Assembly: GCA_017979445.1 (NCBI GenBank)
Contig: CM030704.1
Location: 13,375,658 to 13,439,657, forward strand
Source: Akebia trifoliata
Lineage: Eukaryota > Streptophyta > Magnoliopsida > Ranunculales > Lardizabalaceae
Length of the DNA stretch: 64,000 nucleotides
Reading direction: 5' to 3'
Below the pieces are notes generated by a model. The model searched no databases, was not told the origin of the DNA, and saw nothing but the letters and a program-made list of their open reading frames with translations. A program made the position numbers and the translations under genes. Positions 12,500-23,747 of this stretch are shown here, piece after piece (position 1 is the stretch's first letter; the number at the start of each line of letters is the position of its first letter).

Positions 12500-14308
12500 T
12501 CACGGAGTTATCTTCTTCGATGCTTTCCTTAGTGGGATCTTCTCCTTCTTTTCTTGCCAGGGCCGCAGGATTATCAACACAGAGTTCTTGTGGCTTAAAA
12601 ACCTTTCCCCTCGAGTCATATGTCTAACTTCATCACAGGAAAGGGGGAAAGGCTCATCTTCCTCAGTCAACAAGTATGGATCTTCGTCTATCAAAGGTAC
12701 AAGGCTTTTCAGATTCATTTGGGCCAACAAGTAACTAGTGAATGGGGGATTATCGTAACAAGGGGGAGATAAACAATATGTATCATCCGAGATTAGATCA
12801 AATGGTTCATAATTCGTAGTGAAAACCTCATCAGTGAAAGTTATCTCGGCAAGGGGGTAACTAGGCGGTTTGACTTGGATTGGGTGGATAAGAGAAACAG
12901 GGTCGAATGGCAATGGGGTGTGAGAAACAATATTTAGGATTGGTGGAGGTTGATAGGTAGGTAATGGATTAGTAGTGACATTTGGTGGGCTAGGGATTGT
13001 GATCTTTTTGTTATCAATAAGATTTTGAATGGCATAGTGAAGGATGATACATCGATCCGTGTGATGACCAGGATTTTGATGAAATTCACAGAATAAGTTG
13101 GGCTTGTGTCTGGCTGGCAAGGGATTTGGTAAAGGTCGGGGTTGAATCGGGGTAAACAACCCTTTTCTCAAACTTTTTTGCAAAGCTATGGTAAGGGTCA
13201 TCCCTAAATTGATAAATTGACGTGAAGTTCGAGGTTGACTTGGGTGAACCTGGTTATTAGCCCGGGCTGAGGGTTGAGCTGGGGTAACAGAGGTATTGGT
13301 AATGTAAGTATGGTTGATATTGGGTTTGGGAACATATGGTTTCTTAGGCTTGTTATCTGAGGGGTTAGAAAGGATTCCAGAGGCAAATGCATCCTCGAGT
13401 TGGCTTTCGGCTTGTAACAATGATTCAAAAGTAGGGAGGTATTGGGCCACTAAGTGCTGAGCATATCCTTGAGAGAGATTCTTTAGGATAATCGCTACTT
13501 GTTCCTTCTCCGAAGGTTTATCCCACATTTGAGAAGCCTTGGCCCTCCAGCGACCAATGAAATCAGTGAATGTCTCCCCATTTTTCTGTTTAATTGCTTC
13601 CAAATCCCTTCTTGAGGTCTCAATCTCAGTACTGTATTTATACTGATGCCAAAAAGCCTTTGACATGTTCTCCCATGTACCCACAGTAACTGGATCTTGA
13701 GACATTAGCCAACGTAGTACTGATCCTGATAAAGTCCTTTGGAACAATAATGTCATCTGTTCGTCGCTAAGCCCCATAGTGCGCATGTTGATAACATACA
13801 CCTTAAGATGCATTTTCGCACACCCTGTCCCACTGAACTTGTCCATCTCGGACATCACAAACTTCTCTGGCAAATGGATTCTAGGGATGCGGTTCAGAGC
13901 TTCGATGCCTACTGCAATTTCATCAATACCTTTTATACTCTTCATAGCTAACTCCAATAGAGACATTCTGTTAGATAACGCCGGATTTTCATCAACATAC
14001 TCTTCGTGTCCGTCGAGTTCGAAGACTTCACGTGGATGTTTCTCTTCTACCTTTTTTCCTTTTGGGTCATCTAGAGGATTACCCGTCGATTCCGAGGTCT
14101 GTTCTAATATTTTCACCTTGCCTTTTATATTGCTGATATCATTGGCAAAGGCTGCCAAGATCTTACGGATCTCCGTGATCTCAGATTCTGACGCCATCTC
14201 TACTTGTTGACTTGGTGCTGTGGTTCGTTCTAACCGATTGGACTTACGACTCCAACTAGGAGGTGGACGCTTGAGTTTGGGCGCAATGATAATCCTATAT
14301 GACCCCAT
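12500..14308 (-). pseudogene. gag, copy B
   Basis: The start is the ATG at 14306-14308 (MGSYRIIIAPKL), the first Met in frame after the spacer. An early basic region is followed by the capsid core (FSGTGCAKMHLKVYV, VLRWLMSQDP, AFWHQYKYSTEIE), a proline-rich linker and the knuckle CEFHQNPGHHTDRC. The open frame extends 602 residues. A one-base loss near 12607 shifts the frame (MTRGERFLSHKN onwards), so the C-terminal gag and the protease are no longer continuous. The spacer 14309-14594 separates it from ORF1 and is AT-rich without genes. Confidence 0.9.
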
Positions 14309-14594
14309 TAAAGGTAGATTTAGTCAATTTCAATATTACCCCCTTGATAACATTTTTAAGAATCATTTTATTGAGGTTTGTGCACCAATCCATTAATTAA
14401 TCCATTCACACAATGAGTATTCGAAAAGAAAATAAATATTTATTTAAAAAGATAGTTTTATCAAAAATGATTGACAAACAATATGTTCTTATTAAAATAT
14501 ATTTCAATAAATTTGATTTGAACTATTTTTACATGGACGCTTGGCTTTGTCTTGAAGGTCATCAGGATTGCTGTCAGGCTTGACCCTCTTAGCT

Positions 14595-15721
14595 CTAACA
14601 ACTGGCTCTCTGAATTCTGTTGGTCTGTCTGGATACCCTAAGGTGCGCTTGTTCCAAGCTCTCAATGAGGTGTACTAACTTTTCAGTCAAAGGCTTGGGG
14701 GAAAAGAAAGCTTTGTGCTGAGGTAAGGATAACTCTGTAGGTACGTCGTACTGTTCTGGGATCAGATTAGGATGGTAAAAAAATGTTTCTTCTAAACCAA
14801 TCAGATGGACATAGTAGGATCCTTTGGTTCCTAGAACAGGGGGATCAGTCATCCACCAAGGGCACCTAAAATCAATATGACAGGCGAGGCGAGAGTTTAA
14901 CCATTTGCTCCAAGCTTTGACTGAGTTGGGACGCACTAACAGGTTTCTCTTGGAAAAATGTTTTGGCCCATATTCGAGGTTTGAGGGAACCTCTACGATT
15001 TTGAGACGGTCACAAAGCCACATATAGAGTAAGTAGGGACTTCCCTTGAAGCTTTCCCGCTCACCATTTTTATGGCATCTAAACCTGAGAAGGTTTCGGC
15101 TAGGATGAGAGGTACTGGGTTGGCTTTCCTTGAGAGTTGAGAGGCTATATCTATGAAAGACTCAGGGATAGTTTGGCCGTCACTATTGGAAGTTAGTATG
15201 TATTGGGCTAGGATTCCTAAGCATAATCGATAATCCCTAGTGGCTCGTCAGGCTTCGGGTTTTACATTGATAGGATGACTGCGGGAGCGATACGGGCTCA
15301 GTAAAGGTACTAAGTTCAATCTCCCATCGTTGACTAAGACCTTAGCTTCTTCCTTGGAAATGTTTAGTCCTGTGGCGAGTTCACCAGAATATCCGGTCTT
15401 CAATGAGGGCCTGACTAGAGGTCCTGAAGTGGATATCCTCATGATGCCGCAATAGTTCTCGTGAGTGGGGCACAAATGCATATACCCCATATGGAATATA
15501 TGAAGATAGGGGTTCCATCACTTAGTCATAGCACGTAAGAGGTTCCAATCTATCTCAAACTCATGGAAGTAGAGAGCACTCCTCAACATGAATCTCCCAA
15601 AATTGATCTTCTCTACAGGGTGCATTCCTATGACGGTTGTTTTGACTAACTGATCGATTGGGTTATCGCCGGCGGCTAACATCCTGGTTTGACACAAAAG
15701 GGTATATAAGTACTCTTCCAA
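14595..15721 (-). pseudogene. ORF1 (upstream of gag), copy B, near full length
   Basis: This is the more complete copy of the Ogre-type ORF1. It starts at the ATG at 15721 (MEEYLYTLLCQTRM) and runs to the stop at 14595, roughly 375 codons. Segments seen in order are INFGRFMLRSALYFHEFEI, MHLCPTHENYCGIMRIS, LCLGILAQYIL, FKGSPYLLYMWLCDRLK, WSKWLNSRLACHIDF and a C-terminal LTEKLVHLIESLEQAH helix. A TGA at 15518-15520 and a TGA at 15248-15250 (Trp in copy A) break it, and one short indel lies near 15065. Function is unknown. Its retention in both units lets the decay of the two be compared. Confidence 0.72.
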
Positions 15722-16470
15722 TGGTCCATGTAAAAGATCAATTTATTTTCTTTTGAAAAATCTTATTCTTATGGAAAATATTTTTTCTAGAAAACGTTTC
15801 TTCTAAAGAACACTTCTTTTGGAAAATAATCTTTTCTGAAAAATATTTTCTTTTTCTTATTTGAAAATTCGATTTCCATTTTGATTTAACTGGCCGGTCC
15901 ATCATGATTGTTGGATCGGGATGGACTGGGTCATTATTGTAAAAGAATGGATTATTTATTGGGTCGGTGCACCCATAAAATTTTTCAAAGATAAAATTTT
16001 TTGATCCTTGAGGACAATCATGTACTCTGATCTCACCATTCACATCACTCACATACATTCATCAATCAACAAGCTCCATTCAATAAATAACTCGGGAACA
16101 CCCACGATAAGTTCTAGTCGTAACCTACTGGGAAGGTTTCTAGACTCTAAGCTTACTACGTGCAATGCATTTTCATCTAGCCACCCTTGCCCAAGCATAC
16201 CTATATACCTTTCGATACGTGGTGACTTGGTTTGATATACCGTATAGGTGATAATCCAAAACCTCAATTCACTTCTCTGAAGCCAAAAATAGCCAGTTTG
16301 ATCTCCAGTTGAGAGGTGGCGCACAATGCTGAGCAAGGGCCCACTTAAATACCTCTCTTCTAGAATAGACGTAGTTTATCCCCCTCATACAGTAGGGTAC
16401 AGCGGGGCAAGATGTTGCTTAGGCATCGATTTTGACCAAGAAGTGCAATTGATATACTTAGATTATCTTT

Positions 16471-16790
16471 TATACCTATGGGTACGAGTCAAGAGTTGTA
16501 GCTTTCATAAATGGTTTGGCATCCCACGAGAGGACCGACCACGTACTAGTACTACGTTGGCAATCGGGACATGTGACTGTGTGGCTTATAATAGGTCAAA
16601 GGCTCAGGTCGCTCCAGCCTGGGTGCATCAATATACTTCTCAGAATCACCTGTTCAGACGGTATTGATGCCCCAGTTTGATATACCCTAAGGTACGTGAC
16701 TGGAGTTGTGATTTTCATGAATGACGTTGCATCTCCGAAGAGATCGGGCCACGCACTAGTGCCACGTTGGCTATATAGGACGTGTAAGTG
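16471..16790. repeat. Diverged direct repeat pair in the leader, about 110 bp each
   Basis: The blocks 16471-16580 and 16679-16790 share TATACC, GGTACG, GAGTTGT, TTTCATGAATG-like, GGACCGACCACGTACTAGT-like, CTACGTTGGC and GGGACATGTG-like segments in the same order. About 210 bp separate equivalent points. Confidence 0.55.
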
Positions 16791-17235
16791 TGCAAAACAG
16801 TAAACGTGCATGTGGTGTGTGCAAAACAGGGTGGGATGTGCTCGGGGCCTTTTTCAAACACATGGGCCATGGGCCAGATTATGTCATCACATATGGATAT
16901 CAAATAAATATTGAGCAAGAAAATAATACAAAACCCATCACATCGAAATTAAGATGAAAACAAACACATCACAAATATATTTGTAGAGATCATGGCACAT
17001 TATATGGGCATATAACACAAATAATAATTAATCTGATCCAACATTAAAAAGGCCCACAAATTTGTTTTCTATGGTCCAATCAAGGGTTACTTTTGGGTGA
17101 TCCAAAATAAATCGAGATTCCAATAGATGTTACATTGATGATAGAATGACAATGGTTGAGATGAGCTCACTCTCAGGAACATTAATTGTGCTAACATTAG
17201 ATAAATTCGGATTTTCTGTGAATTTGGAAAATATA

Positions 17236-18175
17236 ATCCGAACTTACATCGATGATATCTAAGGCTCCCGATAACGAAATCGAGTGAATTCAAGTTCTAA
17301 ATTAATCTACTCGATGAGATCTACATTTTATTAATAGGTGCCCAGACTTAATTCTCACCAGAATGTTCTGTAAAAACGTTTTAACATTGCTGTCCCAACC
17401 TTCATTCAGAAACAATTCCAGATTTACAGATTGAACTTGCATCGATGATATCTAAGGCTTCTGATAAAGAAATTGAGTGAACTCAGGTTCTAAATTAATC
17501 TACTCGATGAGATCTACGTTTTACTAATAGCTTCCAGACTTAATTCTCACTAGAATATTTGTAAAAACGTTTTAACATTGTTGTCCCAACCTTCATTCAG
17601 CAACAATTCCAGATTTACAGATTGAACTTGCATTGATGATATCTAAGGCTTCCGATAACGAAATTGAGTGAACTCAGATTCTAAATTAATTTACTTGATG
17701 ATATTTACGTTTTATTAACAGGTTCCCAGACTTAATTCTCATTAGAATATTCTGTAAAAACGTTTTAACATTGCTACCCCAACCTTCATTTAGCAACAAT
17801 TCCAGATTTATAGATTGAACTTGCATCGATGATATCTAAGGCTTCCGATAACGAAATTGAGTGAACTCAGGTACTAAATTAATCTACTCGATGAGATCTA
17901 CGTTTTATTAAGAGGTTCTCAGACTTAATTCTCACTAGAATATTCTGTAAAAAAGTTTTAATATTACTGTCCCAACTTTCATTCAACAACAATTCCAGAT
18001 TTACAGATTGAACTTACATCGATGATATCTAAGGCTTCCAATAACGAAATTGAGTTAACTCAAGTTCTAAATTAATCTACTCGATGAAATCTACGTTTTA
18101 TTAAAGGTTTCCAGACTTAATTCTCACTAAAATGTTTTGTAAAAATGTTTGAACATTAGTATCCCAACCTTCATC
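17236..18175. repeat. 193-bp tandem array, five units, in the leader
   Basis: The marker GATGATATCT(AAGGC) occurs at 17251, 17444, 17635, 17828 and 18021, giving periods of 193, 191, 193 and 193 bp. Each unit also carries GAAATTGAGTGAACTCA, CTACTCGATGAGATCTACG, AGACTTAATTCTCACTAG and a TGTCCCAACCTTCATTCAG-like end. The first unit is more diverged on its left. The array stops about 230 bp before the PBS. Confidence 0.9.
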
Positions 18176-18404
18176 ATTCCGTCATTTTCATATGTCAATT
18201 TGAATATTTCATTATTTAGGGGTCATCAAAAAGTGATCCTTAATTGGAAAAAAAAATGCAATACCCAAAATCATTTACAATCAAGACAAAAAAATAAATA
18301 AACAGAAAAAATAAATAAAATAAATCAAACTAAATAATAAAAAAAACTAGGTCATCTTGGCAATGCTCCCATACTTGGGGTTTTTAAAGTTTGATCCTCA
18401 ATAG

Positions 18405-18422
18405 TTCCCAGCAGAGTCGCCA
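18405..18422 (-). promoter_or_regulatory. Primer binding site for minus-strand cDNA synthesis
   Basis: The minus strand reads TGGCGACTCTGCTGGGAA, starting one base after the LTR end (CTTTCA, spacer G). TGG is the complement of a tRNA CCA tail. A tRNA-Arg primer is usual for Ogre/Tat elements; the tRNA species was not verified here. Confidence 0.8.
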
Positions 18423-18423
18423 C

Positions 18424-20149
18424 TGAAAGCGCCCTCGATCCGCGGGGTACGTGGATCCGCTTTTGACCCTTGAGGTTTGGGAGTCGCCACCTAGTTGTTA
18501 AGGTCTAGGAACCAAACTGACTCTTAAAAAAAGGCAAACTAATCTACGAAAGAGAAAAAGAGTCCGGGGATCACGTTACGGGGTTGGAAGGTGTTAGGCA
18601 CCAACCCCGCTCGGCCAAAGCCGGTCTCTACTAACTTTCCAAGTAAATTACATTGCTAAAACCTAGATAAAAATAAATAAAAAGAAAAAATTTACATTTC
18701 CGATAGCAAGGACTTTGTTCCCTCAGATCTAACAAAATAGCTCCTTGTACCGTACTCCCTTGCTTCGTTCTGTCTCTAGATTTGATTTCGGATCTCCGAG
18801 GCAAGGTATCTCCTTATTTTTGAATCTGAACTCTTCAAGTTCGTTGCGGATTTGAAAGTATTTTTGGAGGGCTTTTAGGTGTTTTCTAGGCTAAAATTGA
18901 AGGAGGGATGTTAGGTAAGGAGTTGGGACTCCAAAACTAGGGTTTATAGGAGGCTAGGGGGCTTCTAGACCTACTTCTCTTAGGGTTTATGATTTGATAC
19001 GAAAATAGGGTGTGAGCACCTCTATTTATAGATTTTTTTTAGGGGTTGATTTGGATAGAGTTAGTATTTAATTAGAGTTCTTTTAGTTAGAGTTGTGTTT
19101 TAATTAGAATTGTTTTAGGTAGAATTGTGTTTTAATTAAAATTGTTTTAGGTAGAGTTGTGTTTTAGTTATAACTCTATTAGATAGAGTTATTATTTATG
19201 ATTTTGACTTTTGGTCTTATTTGATTGACTTTTAATATTTTGACTTTAGTCTTAATTGATTGACTTTTAATATTTTGACTTTAGTCTTGCTTAATTGACT
19301 TTAATTTTGACTTTAGTCTCACTTGATTGACTTTAATACCTTGACTTCAGTCTTGCTTGATTGACTTTAAATTTTTGGAGAGCCCCCCTCTAAAATATCT
19401 TTAATTCTTTGAACCCCCAAATGGAGGGGTCTTTAAAGAAATATCCCACGAATCCTCAATAATTTTACTTGAAAGTCCGATTGATCGATTTTTTTAGTTC
19501 CAATTTTTAAATTAATTTCATTAATGTTTCACTTTAATTATTTAATATTTTATTTATTAATTTTGAATTTTTTAATTATGAAAATTGTGAAATTACCGTT
19601 TCGCCCCCGGAGAGGATTTTTCACATTTTAAGTCGGTTTTTAATGTTCTAGGGTGTTTTACAATCGATTTTTCGTAAGGAATTCAATGGAAATATTAGTT
19701 TGTGTTATTTATGAAATTTTTTGTGTGAAATGGTCGTGAACTTCATGAGGGGCATTTTCGTAATTTTGTCGAATTCTGTTAAAATTGGTGAAATGATTTA
19801 TTTGGTTTCGATTTTTTTTTTGTGTTTGAATGGGTTTTCCTAAGCGTAACGTAGGCTCTAGAGTTGTTTTGAGGTTAGGGGTATTTTGGTAATTTGGTCA
19901 ATTTTTAGTGATTTTTATCGTGAAGCTTCTTTTTGATCTGCAAGATGATGATTTCTATGTTTCTGGGGTCGTATTTTTCTAGCGTAGCGTAATTTCTAAG
20001 GTTTTGTCAGTTTGAGATACCTCATCTGGATTTCTGAAACACATGTGGTAACAAAATAAAGTAATGGAATACACATCCATCATTGGGAATCATTGCGATT
20101 GGGTTGACGAGTTGATTAATCAGGCGGATGCAAAAATGGGGTGTCTACA
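18424..20149 (-). mobile_element. 5' LTR of the Ogre-like element (family A)
   Basis: This 1726-bp block reads TGTAGACACCCC...GCGCTTTCA on the minus strand and directly abuts the primer binding site, which fixes it as the 5' LTR and sets the element's orientation. It is close to the solo LTR at 2559-4311 over its whole length. A TATA box at 19022-19030 puts U3 at about 1.1 kb. The block includes short repeats of the TTGACTTTAGTCTT type (19200-19370) and a PBS-like decamer at 18481-18490. Confidence 0.93.
19022..19030 (-). promoter_or_regulatory. TATA box of the 5' LTR
   Basis: The minus strand reads CTATAAATAGAGGTG. It is at the same LTR position as the motif in the solo copy. Confidence 0.6.
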
Positions 20150-20890
20150 AAGAGTAGATAATGACATGATGTTTGAGGGTGAGGGGTATGAAATTTGGAG
20201 TTGAGATGGGAGTATTTGTGGAAGGGAGGTAAATTGATAGTTTTTTATCCAAATGATTTGGATCCTCCCTAACCCATTTGGATTGAGTGTTTGCTGAAGT
20301 GAAATGATGAGGTATTTGATTGAAAGAATGAGATTGAGTATCAAGTGAGATGAGGGAGTTTGGTGTTTGATTGAAATAATGGGTTGTGTAAGATGTTAGT
20401 TGGTTATGTTTTGGGAGGGTGAAGGGGATGATGACAAGTATCAAAAGGTAAGTAAATGGAGTGAATAGATGAGTTGATTGGGGAAATGACTTGTGAGAAT
20501 GGGTTTGAATGATAAGGGGAGGTGTGGGTTGTGATATAGGTTAGTAGTTGTGTGTAAGAAAAGTAATAGGTTAGGCTTATGACATGGAGTGTGAGAGTGG
20601 TATGAGTGATGGTTTTGTTGAAGAAAGGTGATGAGTTAGGTTGGGTAGAATGACTTTTGGGAGGTAGGTTGTAGTGTGGACAAATGTCCCATTGATAATC
20701 AAAAGATGATTGGTTGATGTAGATAATGGTTTGTAGGTAATGATTTATGGATTTGGATTATGGATATGGGGGTGTGGGCTTTGATATGTTGGACTTAGGA
20801 TTTGGGATTGGTTATGGTTTATCTTAGGATGGGATTTTGAAGGTAAGGGAATTTTAGGGTTTGGGTTGTATGGGGCTAGGATTATGCTAA
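20150..20890. other. C-poor, G+T-rich non-coding stretch
   Basis: The plus strand has very few C residues for about 740 bases and is full of GGGAGG, TTGAGG and GGTTGTG words, while the minus strand is correspondingly A/C/T. Open frames on the minus strand are by-products of this bias, since they lack stop-poor structure or family motifs. It begins exactly at the LTR edge, so it is the target DNA of the Ogre-like element. Confidence 0.5.
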
Positions 20891-23346
20891 GTTGGGTGAG
20901 GTGAGAAGTGATTTTTGGAGAGTTGAAGGTTGGTGGGCTTTGGGTATTTTCGATCTCCAGAGTAGAGCGGTAAAAGGTGGGGAAGGTGGGGGTATGCCAA
21001 GTCTTATTGTAGGTTCATTAGACTTTTTTGGGGTCTTAGGAGCCTTCAAATCGATAAAAATGCCATGTTTCGATGATTTGGGCTTTTTAGGCTCGTTGAC
21101 GAATAATATTGGAAAATTTGATATTTTTAAATCTTTCGAATATGGGCCTATTCAAATCGGGGTGTATATCAGGGAAAGAAGGAAAGAAATGTCCCTTTCC
21201 TATATTCATTAGAGTTTTGAAAATATCTTAGATTTTATTTTAAAATAACATGTTTGTTAGGTTCTCGGTTTAGTTCAGTTATTTACAAAGTCTGAATCGA
21301 GAATCAAACTAACCCAATCGAACTGTTAATCAATCCAAACCGAACCAAACCAGCCCAAAATTCACAGTTTGGTTAGGTTCTTGGTTTGAACTGGATTAAG
21401 TTGCACCCTAGTAGAAACAACTCACTAAATCTTTAATCTCACATCAAACAAATATAAGACTTGTGTTCAATTAATAAATGTCTCAACTTTCCTACTTGCT
21501 TGGATGTGAGTAAAAAAGAAAGTGAGCCTCACGAGCACATGGGGGCCCAAGGCACCGTGAGACTGTAGTCCATTGTGTTTGGGTCCAATGTGTTAAGAAA
21601 TGTCAATGTACGCACGTTGCGCACGCAATAACACACACACACACACACATACAAACGCACCAAACTGAAACGGATCAATTAAGGCCCAAACGACTATTTA
21701 TTTACTCTTCTTACCGTTGGACTTTTCTCTATAAATGAAAGGTATACCCTAGAGTTCTATACACAGAAACATAATATTTTGATCTATCTTCTCTTCTTCT
21801 CAACTATTGCTATTATACGATTGTTCTAATACACTTATTGATTCGATCAAGCTTGTTGAATATCTATTATTTTTGAGAGCGTGATTAACATATTTGTAAC
21901 TATTGAATCTTGAAAATCATTTGCCTGAGACTCAATTGCATTGTGGACATTATCCTAAGGGGGCGAAATTGATTTTAAGGACAACGACTTCTCTATGTTT
22001 CAGTCACTCAATCAAACCAATAAGTTTTTTCTAACTTGCTCTACTGTTTGTTTTGAATAGTCTATTTGGACTCAATATCCACATTATTTACAATAATCTT
22101 CACCTCCAAAATAGGAAAAAAATTGATTTGAATTGCTCGGTTTGAATGGTTGCAACATCATTTGTTCCACTATTGCCCTCACCTTTTCTCCAAATTTGAG
22201 TCAAAATGAATGGTTATGTTACGGCAATTGTTCGTTGGAGGCTTTGACAAAGATAGTGATCTCATCAAGCTTTTTTTCTAGTCTTATAAAAGAGACTTGC
22301 ATATTAATCGTGATCATCCTTTGAAGACGAGTTTCAAGTTCCTAGAAGTGGGAGGCATTCGGTCGTAGGAAGGCTCCTCTAGGTACCAATTGTTACAATA
22401 CAAACAAGTTGGTAATAGATAATAGCAAAACAAAATAGGAATAAAGAAAAGTAACGATCGGTTCGAGACGATCATTGTCTTGTAGATTTCATTCAATTTC
22501 ATAATGCCTTCTACATGTGCTCCTACCTACCCTTTTGTAATAATGATGATTCCTACTGAAATGGAAACTACCTCTGATATTTCTGCTAAACAAGAAGTTA
22601 TTTAAAAAGAAATTAGTATTATTCATGTAAAAATAGGAATTTATTGAAAAAGGACAAAACAAACTACTCCAAGTATTCCAATAACTGAGGATTGGGATTT
22701 ATTCGGATAATCCAAACAAAAGGAAAATGCTTGAATGACACAGGCGATTTACTGGGACTCTCACAAGTCTGACGTGGGATGTGCACATAATCATAAATGT
22801 GTTTTCTCATGATATAACTAAAAATCATCTATGATTATGTATACATCTTCATGTAAGAATTGTGAGAATCACAATAAATCTTGTGTCACCTCAGCACGAC
22901 TCAATCCAAAAAAATCCTTAAAGATGAATGGTTTCGGAGAGAAAATCAACGGTGTTTTAGATGAGAGCATTCTCATAGAAGACTTTGCTCAAGGGGACTT
23001 GTCCATAAGTTTGAAAAATGAGGGGCTATCTAAAATATTGATAAAAATGTGGAGGGCCATGACTAATTTTACATATGCATTTGTATTGACCTAAAATGAT
23101 CGTTGGTTTCATCCAAGATACAATGCTTTGGGTATTTTTTGACTTGATGCACAATTGGATTCCACTTGAAACTGAATATTACCCAAAGAGAGAACGAGCA
23201 CTTCTCTTCACCTACTTACTTAATATGACAATGATGCATCATCGATCAATCAATCCACTCACCAAACATTATAATACCTTCATAACTACAAGGACCAAGT
23301 CCGAGAAAACTAGAGCCTATATATCTCTCTTTATATATATATATAT
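20891..23346. other. Unassigned non-coding sequence with a CA microsatellite
   Basis: No credible gene is seen. A CA dinucleotide run is at 21631-21649. At 21250-21390 there is a low-grade inverted arrangement of AACCGAACC and GGTTCTTGGTTTGAA-like words. At 21725-21760 CTATAAATG followed by leader-like sequence resembles an LTR promoter, but paired termini and a primer site were not found. Confidence 0.35.
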
Positions 23347-23725
23347 GGGGACGGTTCAACGGCCCTAAAATTTGCCAAGTTTGGTGCCAAACATTTTTCA
23401 AAATATGGGCTAAAAGCTTTGGAATGAGCTGATTTTTTGTGAGGATGATCTCTATGATGAGGAGATCATCTTCACGAAAAATCAGCCTAATCCAAAAATT
23501 TTAACCCCATCAAAAGTGATTTACAAAAATTGGACGGTCCACAATTCTTCAACTTGTAAATTAGAGTTAGAAGTTTCAAAATGAGCTGATTTTTTATGAG
23601 GATGATCTCTTCACCGTAGAGATCATCATCACAGAAAATTAGCCTATTCCAACCCCATCAAAAGTGATTTACAAAAAATGTATGGCACCAAACTTGGCAA
23701 ACTTTAGGGTTGCCGAACCGCTCCC
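23347..23725. mobile_element. MITE 1 of the TA-repeat cluster
   Basis: This 379-bp element starts GGGGACGGTTCAACGG and ends CCGAACCGCTCCC, with terminal inverted repeats of about 50 bp that include TTTGCCAAGTTTGGTGCC. It sits between TA runs. Inside are two hairpin modules built from GAGCTGATTTTT, GAGGATGATCTC, GAGATCATC and AAAAATCAGCC. Confidence 0.8.
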
Positions 23726-23747
23726 TATATATATATATATATATATA

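Larger units (their letters stand above)
11226..15485 (-). repeat. Tandem duplication unit B (ORF1-gag-protease), 4260 bp
   Basis: This is the partner of 6967-11225, in direct orientation and immediately adjacent. The right boundary is inside ORF1 (homologous base 15485/15486), and the left boundary is in the protease-RT linker. The novel junction reads GTAC then CTGAGG, with at most a one-base overlap between the two parental sequences. Confidence 0.92.
15722..18404 (-). other. Leader of the Ogre-like element between PBS and ORF1
   Basis: This is about 2.7 kb of non-coding sequence. It holds a 193-bp tandem array next to the PBS (17236-18175), a pair of diverged direct repeats (16471-16790), and an A/T-rich stretch of short GAAAA and TTTTC runs (15740-15870). 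Small open frames here lack any family resemblance and were not accepted as genes. Confidence 0.7.
1..20149 (-). mobile_element. Ogre-like (Tat lineage) Ty3/gypsy retrotransposon, 3' end outside window
   Basis: Reading on the minus strand the order is LTR (20149-18424), primer binding site, leader, ORF1, gag, aspartic protease, reverse transcriptase, RNase H, a second archaeal-type RNase H, integrase and a long 3' UTR. An extra ORF upstream of gag and a second RNase H are known marks of Ogre and related Tat elements. Its 3' LTR must lie left of base 1. The element is about 20 kb here because of a 4.26-kb internal tandem duplication (6967-15485) and a 1.75-kb solo LTR insertion (2559-4311). 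Without those it would be about 14 kb plus the missing end. Many stops and frameshifts show it is dead. The five bases after the 5' LTR are AAGAG and should recur at the far end. Confidence 0.88.

Noticed and set aside
17236..18175. Centromeric satellite
   Set aside because: The array is short and sits inside the leader of a retrotransposon, so it is described as an element component; a link to a satellite is only a hypothesis.
20120..20444. Overlapping minus-strand reading frames rich in Pro, Ser and His
   Set aside because: They arise from the C-poor strand bias and overlap an LTR edge; no family motif or splice signal supports them.
21580..22130. Possible Ty1/copia-like LTR with CTATAAATG promoter
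   Set aside because: No paired LTR, no TG/CA ends with target duplication and no initiator-Met primer site were found nearby.
22831..23368. Two adjacent plus-strand frames of about 90 residues
   Set aside because: No motif, no shared frame and no splice sites that would link them; the region is AT-rich and unconserved in appearance.
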